The position numbers and the translations under genes were made by a program. A DNA stretch of 61,998 nucleotides from Candidatus Aminicenantota bacterium (lineage in GTDB: Bacteria > Acidobacteriota > Aminicenantia > UBA2199): NCBI GenBank assembly GCA_026393835.1, contig JAPKZK010000039.1, positions 1-61,998 of the forward strand. Reading direction: 5' to 3'. The notes below the pieces were generated by a model. That model ran no database searches and was not told the DNA's origin. It saw only the letters and a program-made list of their open reading frames with translations. Below, one piece after another: positions 25,850-34,888 of this stretch (position 1 is its first letter; each line of letters starts with the position of its first letter).

Positions 25850-27415
25850 ATGAACAAATACTCCTTTAAATCGACGGACAAATGGCTCCCCAGCCTTATG
25901 CTCCTTTTGATCGGACTTATTTATTTCTCTTTCTTACCGGTAAACTATGATTTCGACGGTACGGTGTTCAGCCAATACCTACGCTACGCACTGGTGAAAA
26001 ATGACCTATCCGTAACCCACCAACCCCAACACCCTTTATATATCCCGGTCAATTACCTCCTCTACAACGGGCTTAAAAAAGCCATTGGTTATAATGTGCT
26101 GGAATATTTCCACCTCCAATTGTTTTCCCTTTGTTTCGGCCTCCTCACCCTGTGGGTTGCCTATAAAATCATCAAACAAGTCGCCGGCCCGGACCGGCGT
26201 TTCCTGCAAATCGTTGGCATGGCCCTGGCCGCCTTTGCTTACGGCCCCTGGTACTATTCCGTCGAGGCCGAAGTTCATATGGCCGGCCTGTTTTTTGTCG
26301 CTGCAGGGATGTACCTTTTATTTTTTAAGCCCGACCCGGATAAATTAACCCGTACCGTGGGCGCATCCCTTTGCTTTGCCCTGGCCGCCGGGTTTCATTT
26401 GACCAACGGTTTAATCGCTGTCGCGGTGTTGTTGGTCTTTATCCTGGAGAAAAAATCCATTGGGAAAATTGTTCGTTTTTTTGTTTTCTATGGTGTATTT
26501 TTGCTGCTGGAATTGTCCATCTTCGCAATTGCAAGCAAAATAAACCTGCTTGATTTTTATAAAAACCAATTGCAGGGCAACGACATCCTGGCAGGCCATA
26601 AGATCAGTTACTGGACCGGTTTATCCATCGGCGGCCTGTGGGGTTCCCTCAAATCCGTGGCTAACGGTTTCCTGGTCCCTGCTTCACCAACATTAACCGT
26701 TTTTTCGCTGCTCCTCCTGGGGACAGGCGCGGCCTTTATAATCAATGCCTGCGTCAAAAGTAAGAATAAGGCCTATTACAAATTAGGCGCCTGGATCCTG
26801 CCTTATTTTGGTTTTTTTACTTTCTGGGACCACCGCAACTTCGAGTTTAAACTAAATGTCGTTTTACCTTTTATTATTCTATTTACAGCGTCCGCCGCAT
26901 TCTTTATCCGCCGCATGCAAAATAAAACCCGGGTATCCCTGGCCAACACCGGCATCCTCATCCTGATACTTTCCATATTCTTAAGCAATTTTTATTATTA
27001 CATAAAACCCGCCGGCAACCTTGAGAACAACCGTAATTACCGGGCAGCGGCGGCCATAGAAAAAGTAACCCCGCCCCAGGCCGCCATTGTCATTGCCGGG
27101 TGCGGCTCCGACCTTTCCATTCATAATAAAATATACATCTCTTATTTTGCCGGCCGCAAAGTATTTATTTTAGATTGGATGCTGAGCAAAGGCTTGACAT
27201 TGGACGATATCCGGGCCCGGCTGGAACAAGAACAAACAATGGGAACTCCTGTATATTTCTTTTCCGATGCCCTCCTGGAAGGCGAAGGCCCAGTGTTGCA
27301 ACAACTTCTGAAAAACCACCACCTGGAAGCTGCCGATTATTATCGATTCCTGGAAAAGATAAATTTCAAAGAGAAAATCCCGGTAATCGACGACTATTAT
27401 CTGAACCGGATGTGA
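25850..27415 (+). CDS. GT-C-fold membrane glycosyltransferase, DUF2723-like
   Basis: 521 residues with about 10-11 membrane helices beginning at residue 13 (LPSLMLLLIGLIYFSFL). The first periplasmic loop has an acidic motif (NYDFDGTVFSQYLR) followed by HQPQHPLYIPV, as in protein-mannosyltransferase-like and DUF2723 proteins that use a lipid-linked sugar donor. The last 130 residues form a soluble periplasmic domain (ILDWMLSKGLTLDDIRARLEQ). Donor and acceptor cannot be determined. The neighbours are not glycan genes, so no pathway can be assigned. Confidence 0.7.
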   Translation: MNKYSFKSTDKWLPSLMLLLIGLIYFSFLPVNYDFDGTVFSQYLRYALVKNDLSVTHQPQHPLYIPVNYLLYNGLKKAIGYNVLEYFHLQLFSLCFGLLTLWVAYKIIKQVAGPDRRFLQIVGMALAAFAYGPWYYSVEAEVHMAGLFFVAAGMYLLFFKPDPDKLTRTVGASLCFALAAGFHLTNGLIAVAVLLVFILEKKSIGKIVRFFVFYGVFLLLELSIFAIASKINLLDFYKNQLQGNDILAGHKISYWTGLSIGGLWGSLKSVANGFLVPASPTLTVFSLLLLGTGAAFIINACVKSKNKAYYKLGAWILPYFGFFTFWDHRNFEFKLNVVLPFIILFTASAAFFIRRMQNKTRVSLANTGILILILSIFLSNFYYYIKPAGNLENNRNYRAAAAIEKVTPPQAAIVIAGCGSDLSIHNKIYISYFAGRKVFILDWMLSKGLTLDDIRARLEQEQTMGTPVYFFSDALLEGEGPVLQQLLKNHHLEAADYYRFLEKINFKEKIPVIDDYYLNRM

Positions 27416-27419
27416 TAGG

Positions 27420-27650
27420 GTAGGAAAAAGGAAGAGCGGAAAAAGATAGAAGGTGAGAAGGTAAGAGGGTAAGAAGGTGAGAAAAAAGGAAAAACGGGAA
27501 AAAAGATAAAACGATGAATGATGAATGATGAATGATGAAAAAAACAAGCAGAATAACCGAAGCTTCTTTTGTCCGTGAGTCGTCCGTGTTGCCGTTTTGT
27601 CCGTGGCCCCTACTTCGCGTGTCTTCGCGTTCTTCGCGGCTCAGAAAACA
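27420..27650. repeat. Intergenic composite of short-period words
   Basis: GAAGGTGAGAAGGTAAGAGG-type array (period about 9, 27447-27485), GATGAATGATGAATG (period 8, 27508-27540), GTCCGTG words (27571-27604) and TTCGCGTTCTTCGCGG (27614-27640). Each also occurs in other gaps of the window. Confidence 0.8.
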
Positions 27651-27654
27651 ATGG

Positions 27655-27683
27655 TTGATTAAGGAAAAGAGATATGCCATAAT
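27655..27683 (+). promoter_or_regulatory. Leaderless promoter of the 27690 gene
   Basis: TTGATT (27655-27660), 17-bp spacer, CATAAT (27678-27683), 6 nt, ATG 27690. It lies directly after the repeat composite. Confidence 0.7.
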
Positions 27684-27689
27684 AAACCC

Positions 27690-28367
27690 ATGAAACTAAA
27701 ATCCCTTTCCCTTATCTTGCTCCTTCTGCTTTTCCCTCACGCGGGGCAGACGGGCTCCCCGGATGCGGCAGTCGGGACATGGTGGGAAGTGCAATTGTTT
27801 ATGACCGTCAGCGGCAGTTACCGGTACTATTACAATAACGACACGATCGACGGCGAATATTCCTTTAAAATAATAGCGACCGCCTCTATAGAACAAGACA
27901 ACAGCGGCGATTATATCCTCTACCCGGCAGGGGAGCAAATCTCTGTTATTAATTGGAGAGATAGGACAGCCAATAAAGAAGGTGACTTTAAAACAACCGC
28001 CACAGACCTGGCTAAAACAATGTCACCAAGCATGCAGTTAAATTACGTGATCAAAGAAAACAGGAAACTGTATTTTGATTTTGAAGTGTTTTTAAAAGCC
28101 CCGGTCCTGGACAATGCACATCCATTTAAACAGTTCCTCCTTCCCCGCAGCGCCCTGAACCAAAACATCGATCGCAAAAATAAATACAATAAAAATGTGC
28201 ACAAAGGTTCCAATGCGGTGCAAATAGCTGAAAAACTCTTTTTAAAGCAGGCGGAAACGGTAAAAACGTTTAACTGGCAGTGGCAAAGGGAAAAGCCCGA
28301 TTTTTTCAATTCTCATTCCGTGGTCCTGGAATTAAAAATCATTAAAAGGTCTCCTTCACGGGAATGA
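27690..28367 (+). CDS. Secreted protein of unknown function
   Basis: 225 residues. A clear signal peptide (LSLILLLLLFPHAGQTGS) with probable cleavage near residue 22. The mature part is mostly beta-strand with many aromatic residues (GTWWEVQLFMTVSGSYRYYY) and paired charges, perhaps a lipocalin-like or outer-surface barrel. No conserved catalytic motif is visible and I do not recognise a family. The 3' end overlaps that of the convergent DUF4143 ATPase gene by 26 bp, leaving no room for a separate terminator. Confidence 0.7.
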   Translation: MKLKSLSLILLLLLFPHAGQTGSPDAAVGTWWEVQLFMTVSGSYRYYYNNDTIDGEYSFKIIATASIEQDNSGDYILYPAGEQISVINWRDRTANKEGDFKTTATDLAKTMSPSMQLNYVIKENRKLYFDFEVFLKAPVLDNAHPFKQFLLPRSALNQNIDRKNKYNKNVHKGSNAVQIAEKLFLKQAETVKTFNWQWQREKPDFFNSHSVVLELKIIKRSPSRE

Positions 28368-29523
28368 TCTTCCCTGTCCACAGCTCATGTAAGAATTCCC
28401 GCCAGGGAATTATAGTAATTCCCTGGTGAAGGCGCCTGGTTTTTTCATTGCAAACAATTAATGAAAGCCGTGGTGAATATTCCTCGGTGAAGGAAATGAG
28501 AGGTTTAATGTCCCTGTTATCCACACGGTTTGTCCCTTTAACTTCAATGGCCACCTCGCCGTTTTGCAGGATGAAGTCCACTTCCAACCCGGATTTCGTT
28601 CTCCAAAATTCGATATCAAAATCCGTTTCGCCGTAAGAGTTGTATGCCCGGAGTTCCATAAATATAAAGTGTTCGAAAGCCTGGCCGAACCATTCGCCTT
28701 TTTCTTCCCGGATGTGTCGTTTTGTTACGGCGCCGGCGACGCCCACATCAAATAGATAGAATTTTGAGGCTTTACCGATGACCTGCCGCTCTTGTCTTTT
28801 TTTAAAGGGTTCCACCATGGTTCCCAGCAATGTATCGATGAGTATCTGGTAATACTCTTTCACGGTCTTTGAATCCACCCCGCACTCGCGGGCGATATTG
28901 GAAAAATTGGTCAACTGTCCGTGCGAGTAGCCCATGGCTTCGAAGAACCTTGAGAATGCCGGGATATTTCGCGCCAATCCTTCATGAAAAACTTCTTCCT
29001 TTAGATAATCTCTTACATAGGCTTTTAGAGACTTCTGATAATTGTCTTGTAAATAATGAACCGGGATCATGCCGCGATTCAGGACCTTTAATAAATCGAT
29101 TTTGTCGATGCCGACTTCGGCGGAGGTCAGTGGAAACATCTCATATCGCCAGGCCCTACCGCCTAATAAATTAGCCTGTCCCCGTTTTAGTTTCCTGGCG
29201 CTGGACCCGCAAAGGATAAACCGGTTGTTTGTATTTTCAATCAGCCAGTGGACTTCATCCAGCACTTGCGGGATTTTTTGTACTTCATCCAGGATGACAG
29301 GGTGTTCGAGGGGCCCCCCTTTTTGGGCCAATAATTGTTCTCGTAATAGGGCCGGGTTCTTAGAGAGTTCGAGGAACAAATCGGTTTTGAGAAAATCATA
29401 AACCAGGCTGTCGGGGAACTTTTTTTTAAGGTAAGTCGATTTCCCGGTTTTCCTTGCGCCCCACAGGAATGCGGATTGCCGTGCGGGAAGTTCGATCTTT
29501 AAATTTCTTTCAAAATCGTCCAT
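28342..29523 (-). CDS. AAA_14/DUF4143 ATPase
   Basis: 393 residues from ATG 29523, preferred over the TTG 18 nt upstream, which would lie inside the second operator half-site. Walker A is LWGARKTGKSTYLKKKFP, Walker B HPVILDEVQKIPQVLDEVH, followed by the sensor strand RFILCGSSARKLKRG and GGRAWRYEMFPLTSAE. The C-terminal DUF4143 domain carries a PD-(D/E)XK-like core (GLEVDFILQNGEVAIEVKGTN). This is a very common bacterial and archaeal family of unknown biochemical role, often strain-variable. Its promoter holds a perfect 14-bp palindrome over the -10 box, which suggests autoregulation or control by a small repressor. Confidence 0.9.
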   Translation of the reverse strand: MDDFERNLKIELPARQSAFLWGARKTGKSTYLKKKFPDSLVYDFLKTDLFLELSKNPALLREQLLAQKGGPLEHPVILDEVQKIPQVLDEVHWLIENTNNRFILCGSSARKLKRGQANLLGGRAWRYEMFPLTSAEVGIDKIDLLKVLNRGMIPVHYLQDNYQKSLKAYVRDYLKEEVFHEGLARNIPAFSRFFEAMGYSHGQLTNFSNIARECGVDSKTVKEYYQILIDTLLGTMVEPFKKRQERQVIGKASKFYLFDVGVAGAVTKRHIREEKGEWFGQAFEHFIFMELRAYNSYGETDFDIEFWRTKSGLEVDFILQNGEVAIEVKGTNRVDNRDIKPLISFTEEYSPRLSLIVCNEKTRRLHQGITIIPWREFLHELWTGKIIPVKETF

Positions 29524-29524
29524 T

Positions 29525-29589
29525 TTCGGAACATACTCCAAATTAGTTTAACTTTTTCGGAGTATACTCCGATTTGGTTAGAATGTCAA
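29525..29589 (-). promoter_or_regulatory. Promoter with tandem palindromic operators for the DUF4143 ATPase
   Basis: On the minus strand: TTGACA (29589-29584), 17-bp spacer, TATACT (29566-29561). The -10 box is the centre of the perfect palindrome CGGAGTATACTCCG (29558-29571). A second, imperfect copy (TGGAGTATGTTCCG, 29527-29540) lies 31 bp away centre to centre, about three helical turns, between the transcription start and the ATG. The two sites would place dimers on the same helix face. Confidence 0.8.
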
Positions 29590-29593
29590 GGCT

Positions 29594-29806
29594 TTATTTC
29601 GCTTCGGGGTCCGTGTCGCGTTTAAAGCTCAGCGCCGCGCCGCACCGGCCGGTAAAGGCGGTATAAAGGGTTAATAATCCCAGTGCGCCTATCCAGTTCC
29701 GGTAATAGATGCCCAGACCGATGACTACCAAAGATAGAACGATGCGAATATATTTTAAAATTGTAGTTGTATTCGTGTTACATGTTTGTGTTGTTATAAT
29801 TTTCAT
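29594..29806 (-). CDS. Small membrane protein, DUF2892 (YgaP-like transmembrane)
   Basis: 70 residues from ATG 29806. I chose this start because a TATAAT box ends 6 nt upstream; longer versions would begin upstream of the promoter. The sequence has the DUF2892 pattern: a short polar N-terminus, IRIVLSLVVIGLGIYY as helix 1, WIGALGLLTLYTAFTG as helix 2 and the conserved RCGAALSF end. The family is widespread, probably inner-membrane, sometimes fused to rhodanese, and of unclear function. It is divergently transcribed from nothing; the HrpB-like gene ends just upstream on the same strand. Confidence 0.75.
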   Translation of the reverse strand: MKIITTQTCNTNTTTILKYIRIVLSLVVIGLGIYYRNWIGALGLLTLYTAFTGRCGAALSFKRDTDPEAK

Positions 29807-29812
29807 GCGGTC

Positions 29813-29841
29813 ATTATAAACCAGAACATGGTTGGAGTCAA
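29813..29841 (-). promoter_or_regulatory. Leaderless promoter of the DUF2892 gene
   Basis: Minus strand: TTGACT (29841-29836), 17-bp spacer, TATAAT (29818-29813), 6 nt, ATG 29806. Confidence 0.8.
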
Positions 29842-29845
29842 TAAT

Positions 29846-29903
29846 CAAAAGTTTTTGGGGGTGTCGGGACCTTTTTTCAAAAAGGTCCTGACCCGCCGGA
29901 GGC
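29846..29903. repeat. Dispersed hairpin element, copy 1
   Basis: About 58 bp: AAAAGTTTTTGGGGGTGTC, then a hairpin with arms GTCGGGACCTTTTT and AAAAAGGTCCTGAC (29863-29892), then GCCGGAGG. Copies 2 and 3 are at 33531-33596 and 48801-48860. It lies just past the stop of the HrpB-like gene and could serve as its terminator. Confidence 0.8.
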
Positions 29904-29911
29904 AACCTGTA

Positions 29912-32650
29912 TCATGACTTTATTTTCCAACCCTTTTGCTTGAAAATGTTTTCCAGCTTAGTCTTTTTATAGCACCGGATATGTTCTTCCCATTGGGTAC
30001 GAAACGAATCAAAATAAACCCGGGCATCCTCTTCTTCAAAATAATACTTTAAAAATGCCTCCCCATTTTCCACCAGGGGCACCACATAATATTCCAACGG
30101 CGTATTGTCTTTCCCCCTACTGCCTTCAAGTACCTGCGGGAACGGGATAGCCATCAAATCATCCATATGCCCAGGCTTTTTTAAATCCTTATATTTCTTC
30201 TCGAAAACATCGATCCTTTTCCAGCGGTTAAACTCTTCAACCGCTTGTTGCCAGGCATCGAACTCCCGCTCGCCCAGGATCACGCCGGCGTGTTCCCCGG
30301 TGGCTAATATCAACTCAGTCTCTTTCACTTTCTCAAAGAACGAATACTCGCATTTAATAAAAGCCTTGCCCCCTATGTAGAGAACATTCAACCATTCGCC
30401 GTTAACCTCCAGGAGCTGCGGCCACCCGGCCTTCTTAAGCTCTTTTATGACGTGATGGGGAAGCAGCCTGGCCGGGTTGATCAGGGAAAACCCGGAATTA
30501 AACTTGAAAAAAAGGTCCAGGTCATCCATGCGCAAATGTTCATCCAACTGGCGGAAAAGGAAACTGCGCCAATAAAAGTCAAAAGATTTCAGGTCCCCTT
30601 TAAGCACTGTTTTAATTTCCTCGAAATCCTGTTTCACTTTTTCCATTTTCAGGGAAATATCGAAGCGCTGTTTATTTTTTTCAAACCAGGGCAAGACTTC
30701 CTGGATCACCAGTTTTCTTTCTTCTGCGTTTTCCCAGTCGGGGGATGAAGTGAAGGACCGGATGGCTTTACCGCCGAAGTAGAATTCCCTGAAAACAGCA
30801 ATTTTGGAATTGGCGATAATCGCCGTTTCTTTTTTAAAGTAGCTGAAGGGTTTCAGTTGTTCCAGGAGTTCCAGGGTTAGTTCCGAGGCAAAGGTGATCA
30901 GTGGGATCAGGATATCCTCTTTTTCGCCGGTGTGGATATTATCGCGGCTAATAACCAGGTCAAAGGGCAGGCCCACCAGCATTTCCGGTTTTTTTTCAAA
31001 GAGCATGGATTCGCGGTTCAGTTGGCGCACCTCGTCGTCTCTTACGTAATCTTCGCCCACTTTGATATTCACTTCATCGGCAAAAGAGGAAATTATCGCC
31101 CGGTAGAGCATGGGAATATCGTTTGAAGAGAGCCCGGGTTTTACCGCGGCAGTAATGCCCAACCGTTTGTTCAATTCGCGGTATATTTCCATGGCCAGGG
31201 CAAATTTTTTCCGGTTGACGCTTTTGCGGTTCCTCTTGACAGATTCCCAGAGGGCCAACTGGTTCAGGAGGTCCGAGTGAAAGACGGAGTTTAAATATTT
31301 TTCGCCGGCAGCTTCTTTGGCCACAATGCCTTTGGTTTCCAGGACAGCAATGCATTTAATGGCGCAGTCCAGGACCTTGGGATTTGCTTTTTGGGCTTCC
31401 AGCAGCAAGCGAGCGCTGCGCAAAGAGACGGGAAACTCGGCCATTTTTTGGCCGTCGGCGGTAACCTCCCCTTCTTCGGAAATCGCGCCCAGTAGTTTCA
31501 GTTGTTTAATCGCCTTATAGATCAGCACTTTTGAGGGTAAGTGGAAAAAAGGGAAATCCAGGGGCGAGAGGCCCATTTTAACCAGGCGGAGCACCACGGA
31601 TTCCAGGTTCAGGCGTTGGATTTCCGGTTCCGGGAAATCCTGGCGGTCTTTCATGCCCATGTCCGCGCAGAGGAAATATTGACCTTCCCTTACCCTGCCG
31701 GCGCGGCCGGCCCGCTGCAGGCATTCGGCGCTGGAGATATCCACCGGGTAAAGGCCTTCGATGCCTTTAACCAGTCGTATTTCTTTTTTAATCCCCGAAT
31801 CCACCACCGCATCGATATCGTCGATGGTCAAGCTGGTCTGGGCAATATCCGTGGCCACGACGACCTTGGGCAGCGAATAGTGTTCGAATACTTTTTCTTG
31901 TTCACGCAAAGAGAGTTCCGCGTGCAGGGGCAGGATTTTGGCTTTGATTTTTTCCGCCTGCAGCATTCGTTCCAGGTCCTCCGTGAAATTTTCGATCTCT
32001 TGTTTTCCCGGCTGGAAAACCAGCACATTCCGTTCTAATTCCACCATCTGGGCCGTGTCCGGCAGGATAAAGTGGGGATTATTGTGGTGCATGGTTACGG
32101 GGAATCCGCGTCCGGCCACGGAGATGATGGGGGCTTTATTCAGAAAAGAGGAAAGCCGGTCTGCCTGGAGGGTGGCGCTCATAATCACCACCCGTTGTTT
32201 CGAGGCTTTATAGAGGCCGCTGTCGAGGTTTCTTTTGACCATCCCCACCAGGACTTCCTGGTTCAGGTTCCATTCGTGGACTTCGTCCAGCACCAGGACA
32301 TCGTAATCCCGGCGGCCGTTGATTTCGCGGATCATTTGCACGCCGTCCGTCACATAGAGGAGCCGGGTCGCTTTGGACATTTTGCTGTCGAAACCCGTTT
32401 GGTATCCCACCTCCTGGCCCAGGGTTTTGCCGGTCAGTCGCGCCAGGTAGTAAGAGAGGGAGCGGGCAGCGATGCGGCGCGGTTGGGTCACGTGGACTCT
32501 TTTCCCTTTTTGCCAGAGCCATAAAGGGACGCGGGTGGATTTACCTGCGCCGGTTTCTGCCGTTAATATGGTGACGTAATTTTTTGCGATAGTATCCAGT
32601 ATCGCTTGCCGGTGGTCGCATATAGGTAATGATGTATCCAAATTCTTCAT
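29912..32650 (-). CDS. DEAH-box ATP-dependent helicase, HrpA/HrpB family
   Basis: 912 residues. Motif I is TAETGAGKSTRVP (about 34-46), motif II is LVLDEVHEW (DEVH, about 119-127), motif III MSATLQ and motif VI QRAGRAGR (about 312-319). HA2/ratchet and OB-like regions follow, with a long C-terminal part of about 350 residues as in HrpB-type proteins. A role in RNA remodelling is likely, though HrpB function is poorly defined. The ATG at 32650 lies 8 nt downstream of a TAATAT box, so this gene is also predicted to be nearly leaderless and independent of the upstream rsmA transcript, from which it is separated by 79 nt. Confidence 0.85.
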   Translation of the reverse strand: MKNLDTSLPICDHRQAILDTIAKNYVTILTAETGAGKSTRVPLWLWQKGKRVHVTQPRRIAARSLSYYLARLTGKTLGQEVGYQTGFDSKMSKATRLLYVTDGVQMIREINGRRDYDVLVLDEVHEWNLNQEVLVGMVKRNLDSGLYKASKQRVVIMSATLQADRLSSFLNKAPIISVAGRGFPVTMHHNNPHFILPDTAQMVELERNVLVFQPGKQEIENFTEDLERMLQAEKIKAKILPLHAELSLREQEKVFEHYSLPKVVVATDIAQTSLTIDDIDAVVDSGIKKEIRLVKGIEGLYPVDISSAECLQRAGRAGRVREGQYFLCADMGMKDRQDFPEPEIQRLNLESVVLRLVKMGLSPLDFPFFHLPSKVLIYKAIKQLKLLGAISEEGEVTADGQKMAEFPVSLRSARLLLEAQKANPKVLDCAIKCIAVLETKGIVAKEAAGEKYLNSVFHSDLLNQLALWESVKRNRKSVNRKKFALAMEIYRELNKRLGITAAVKPGLSSNDIPMLYRAIISSFADEVNIKVGEDYVRDDEVRQLNRESMLFEKKPEMLVGLPFDLVISRDNIHTGEKEDILIPLITFASELTLELLEQLKPFSYFKKETAIIANSKIAVFREFYFGGKAIRSFTSSPDWENAEERKLVIQEVLPWFEKNKQRFDISLKMEKVKQDFEEIKTVLKGDLKSFDFYWRSFLFRQLDEHLRMDDLDLFFKFNSGFSLINPARLLPHHVIKELKKAGWPQLLEVNGEWLNVLYIGGKAFIKCEYSFFEKVKETELILATGEHAGVILGEREFDAWQQAVEEFNRWKRIDVFEKKYKDLKKPGHMDDLMAIPFPQVLEGSRGKDNTPLEYYVVPLVENGEAFLKYYFEEEDARVYFDSFRTQWEEHIRCYKKTKLENIFKQKGWKIKS

Positions 32651-32658
32651 AGGCTTCC

Positions 32659-32687
32659 ATATTACCAGATAAACCCGGTTATGACAA
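32659..32687 (-). promoter_or_regulatory. Near-leaderless promoter of the helicase gene
   Basis: Minus strand: TTGTCA (32687-32682), 17-bp spacer, TAATAT (32664-32659), 8 nt, ATG 32650. Confidence 0.65.
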
Positions 32688-32729
32688 GATGCAAATTTTA
32701 GCCGCGAAGAACGCGAAGGGGACAGGCAA

Positions 32730-33527
32730 TTATTTACCCCGGTAAATACTCAAAAAATCTTCCACATTTAACTGCTCCGCCCTGATCTTCGGATTAATGC
32801 CATAAATCTCGAATAGTTTCCATAACTCTTCGGTGTTGTACTGCCTCTCTAGATTGTTCATCAAGGTTTTCCGCCGGTTCTCAAAACACTTTCGCAAGAA
32901 TAGATAAAAACCCGGGACATCCACCCGCCGCCGCTCCAGGGGCATACTCTCCCATCTGCCCCCGAATGAAAATACCGTGGACCTGACTTTGGGCCGCGGC
33001 GAAAAAGAACCGGGACTGACTTCCAACACTTTTTCCAGGCGAAATAGGTAATTGAATACCACGGACTGCGCACTGTAATCCTTTGTATCGGGCCTGGCCG
33101 CCAACCGGGCCACGAACTCTTTCTGCATCATCAGCATTCCTTTCTTGATATATTCGAACCGGGAAACCACCCAATCGATGAATTCCCCGGAAATGTAATA
33201 GGGAACATTACTGATTAAATAAATCCGTTTCTCATCCGGGAAAAGCGCGGCCAGGTCCACTTCCAAAATATTCTTGTTGATGATTTCGACATTTTCATGT
33301 TCCTTGTATAGTTCCCTCAGTGCATTAAATAAAACTGGGTCCAGTTCCACGGTTTTGATGGGGCGACCCTGGCTGTATTTCACCAGTAAATCCGTCAATA
33401 CACCCTTCCCCGGCCCCACTTCGAGAATAGGGCCCCCCGGTTCTACTCCCGACAAAAAATGCCGCACCATTTTCTCCGCTATATTCTTATTTACCAGGAA
33501 ATTCTGTCCGAATCTGGCGACGGTCAT
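32730..33527 (-). CDS. rsmA: 16S rRNA dimethyladenosine transferase
   Basis: 265 residues from ATG 33527, chosen because GGAGG is 5 nt upstream and the family begins at this point (ARFGQNFLVNKNIAEKMV). The SAM-binding loop is EVGPGKGVLTDLLV, the acidic end of strand 2 is TVELDP, and the catalytic motif IV is NVPYYISG in place of the usual NLPYN/Y. It dimethylates the two adjacent adenosines in the 3' terminal helix of 16S rRNA. The Shine-Dalgarno sequence is supplied by the end of a dispersed hairpin element (copy 2), which sits between this gene and mtaB. Confidence 0.93.
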   Translation of the reverse strand: MTVARFGQNFLVNKNIAEKMVRHFLSGVEPGGPILEVGPGKGVLTDLLVKYSQGRPIKTVELDPVLFNALRELYKEHENVEIINKNILEVDLAALFPDEKRIYLISNVPYYISGEFIDWVVSRFEYIKKGMLMMQKEFVARLAARPDTKDYSAQSVVFNYLFRLEKVLEVSPGSFSPRPKVRSTVFSFGGRWESMPLERRRVDVPGFYLFLRKCFENRRKTLMNNLERQYNTEELWKLFEIYGINPKIRAEQLNVEDFLSIYRGK

Positions 33528-33530
33528 TAA

Positions 33531-33596
33531 TGCCTCCGGCAGGTACTGCGTCAGAACCCTTTTGAAAAAGGGTTCCGACACCTCCTAAAACTTTTG
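33531..33596. repeat. Dispersed hairpin element, copy 2
   Basis: On the minus strand: AAAAGTTTTAGGAGGTGTC, hairpin arms GAACCCTTTTT/AAAAGGGTTC (33575-33554), then GCCGGAGG. It fills the whole mtaB-rsmA gap, and its terminal GGAGG is the ribosome site of rsmA. Confidence 0.85.
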
Positions 33597-33597
33597 T

Positions 33598-34851
33598 TTA
33601 GTTTTTTTTTACGATGATTCCTTCACACATATTCTCATTGACGACCCGGTCGATCCGTACTTTTACTTTTTTCTTTTTGTACCCCAGGACCGGCGGCACC
33701 CGGACGGATAGATAATTGGTCGTCACCACCAACGAATAATTCGGGTCCTCTTCAGTTAAAATTCCCTCCAGGGTCTTATCCAGGAACCGCTCGCGGTACT
33801 CGATCTTCTTGCCCCGGTTGATCTCTCTAAGCTCTTTAACCCGTTTTTGTACGATATTGACCGGCGCCTGTTCCATAAGGGCCGCCCTGGTTCCTTCCCT
33901 GGGCGAAAAAGGGAATATGTGCGCATAATTGAGACGGCTGTCCCTGAAAAATTCCAGGGTCTCCCGGAACTCCCGTTCGGTTTCCCCAGGGAAACCAATT
34001 AATAAATCCGCACCCAGGTTGGCCCCCGGGAAAAAATCCCGGAAAAGGTCTAATATCTTATGATATTCGAAAACTTTACTGCCGCGTTTCATACGCTGCA
34101 AAACCTGGTTGCTGCCGTTCTGGAAAGAGAAATGGAAACTCCCGGCGATCTTTTTCAAGTAACTTAACTCTTTGACAAAATCGTAACGCAAGTACCTGGG
34201 GTCCAGGGTGCTCAAACGGATGAAATCGATACTCCTGATCTTACACAACCGTTTTACCAGGTTTAACAGGTTTTCCCTGGGAAAGAGATCATAACCGTAG
34301 GAGGAGAGGTTGACGCCGGTGAGCACGATTTCTTTATAACCCAGGGAACCGAAATATCTTGCTTTATGGATAATTTCAGCGGCCGGGAAGCTGCGGGCTT
34401 TCCCTCGCAAAAAAGGAACGATGCAATAGGAACACCTGAAATTGCAACCGTCGTGTATTTTCAAGAAAATCCGGGACCTATAGGAAGAATGATAGATAAT
34501 ATTATCCTCTGCCACCGGGAATTTTTCTTTGACAAAATCCACCAGGTGCAGTTTTTCCGTATTGTCGAAGAAAAAATAATTTTTATATCGTTCTTGCAGC
34601 TTTTTTTTCTCTTTGGACACGGTGCAGCCCACGATAATCCACGGCGTATTGGAATTCACGAAAACTTTATTGAGAAACTTAAAAATATCCTTTTCCGCCC
34701 GTTCCGTAACACTGCAGGTATTTAAAATACCGAAATCCGCTTCATTGCTGTTATTGGTAAGTTTATAGCCGGAGGTCTCCAGGTCCACGATCCATTCTTG
34801 CATCTCTGCCTGGTTGGTGCGGCAGCCGAAATAATCGACGTAAAATTTCAT
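33598..34851 (-). CDS. mtaB: tRNA t6A37 methylthiotransferase, MtaB-type
   Basis: 417 residues from ATG 34851 (the family starts MKFYVDYFGCRTNQAE; a start 12 nt upstream is less likely). The N-terminal UPF0004 domain has its three cysteines (YFGC, LNTCSV, IVGCTVS). The radical SAM triad is in GCNFRCSYCIVPFLRG. A TRAM-like C-terminal end is present (LEGILTEEDPNYSLVVTTNYLSV). It converts t6A to ms2t6A at position 37 of tRNAs. The GCRTNQ motif and the lack of MiaB/RimO-specific features favour MtaB over MiaB. It is 37 nt downstream of purE, without a strong ribosome site. Confidence 0.88.
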   Translation of the reverse strand: MKFYVDYFGCRTNQAEMQEWIVDLETSGYKLTNNSNEADFGILNTCSVTERAEKDIFKFLNKVFVNSNTPWIIVGCTVSKEKKKLQERYKNYFFFDNTEKLHLVDFVKEKFPVAEDNIIYHSSYRSRIFLKIHDGCNFRCSYCIVPFLRGKARSFPAAEIIHKARYFGSLGYKEIVLTGVNLSSYGYDLFPRENLLNLVKRLCKIRSIDFIRLSTLDPRYLRYDFVKELSYLKKIAGSFHFSFQNGSNQVLQRMKRGSKVFEYHKILDLFRDFFPGANLGADLLIGFPGETEREFRETLEFFRDSRLNYAHIFPFSPREGTRAALMEQAPVNIVQKRVKELREINRGKKIEYRERFLDKTLEGILTEEDPNYSLVVTTNYLSVRVPPVLGYKKKKVKVRIDRVVNENMCEGIIVKKN

Positions 34852-34888
34852 GGGATATAACACATAACCATCGCTGCAAGGTTAGGGG

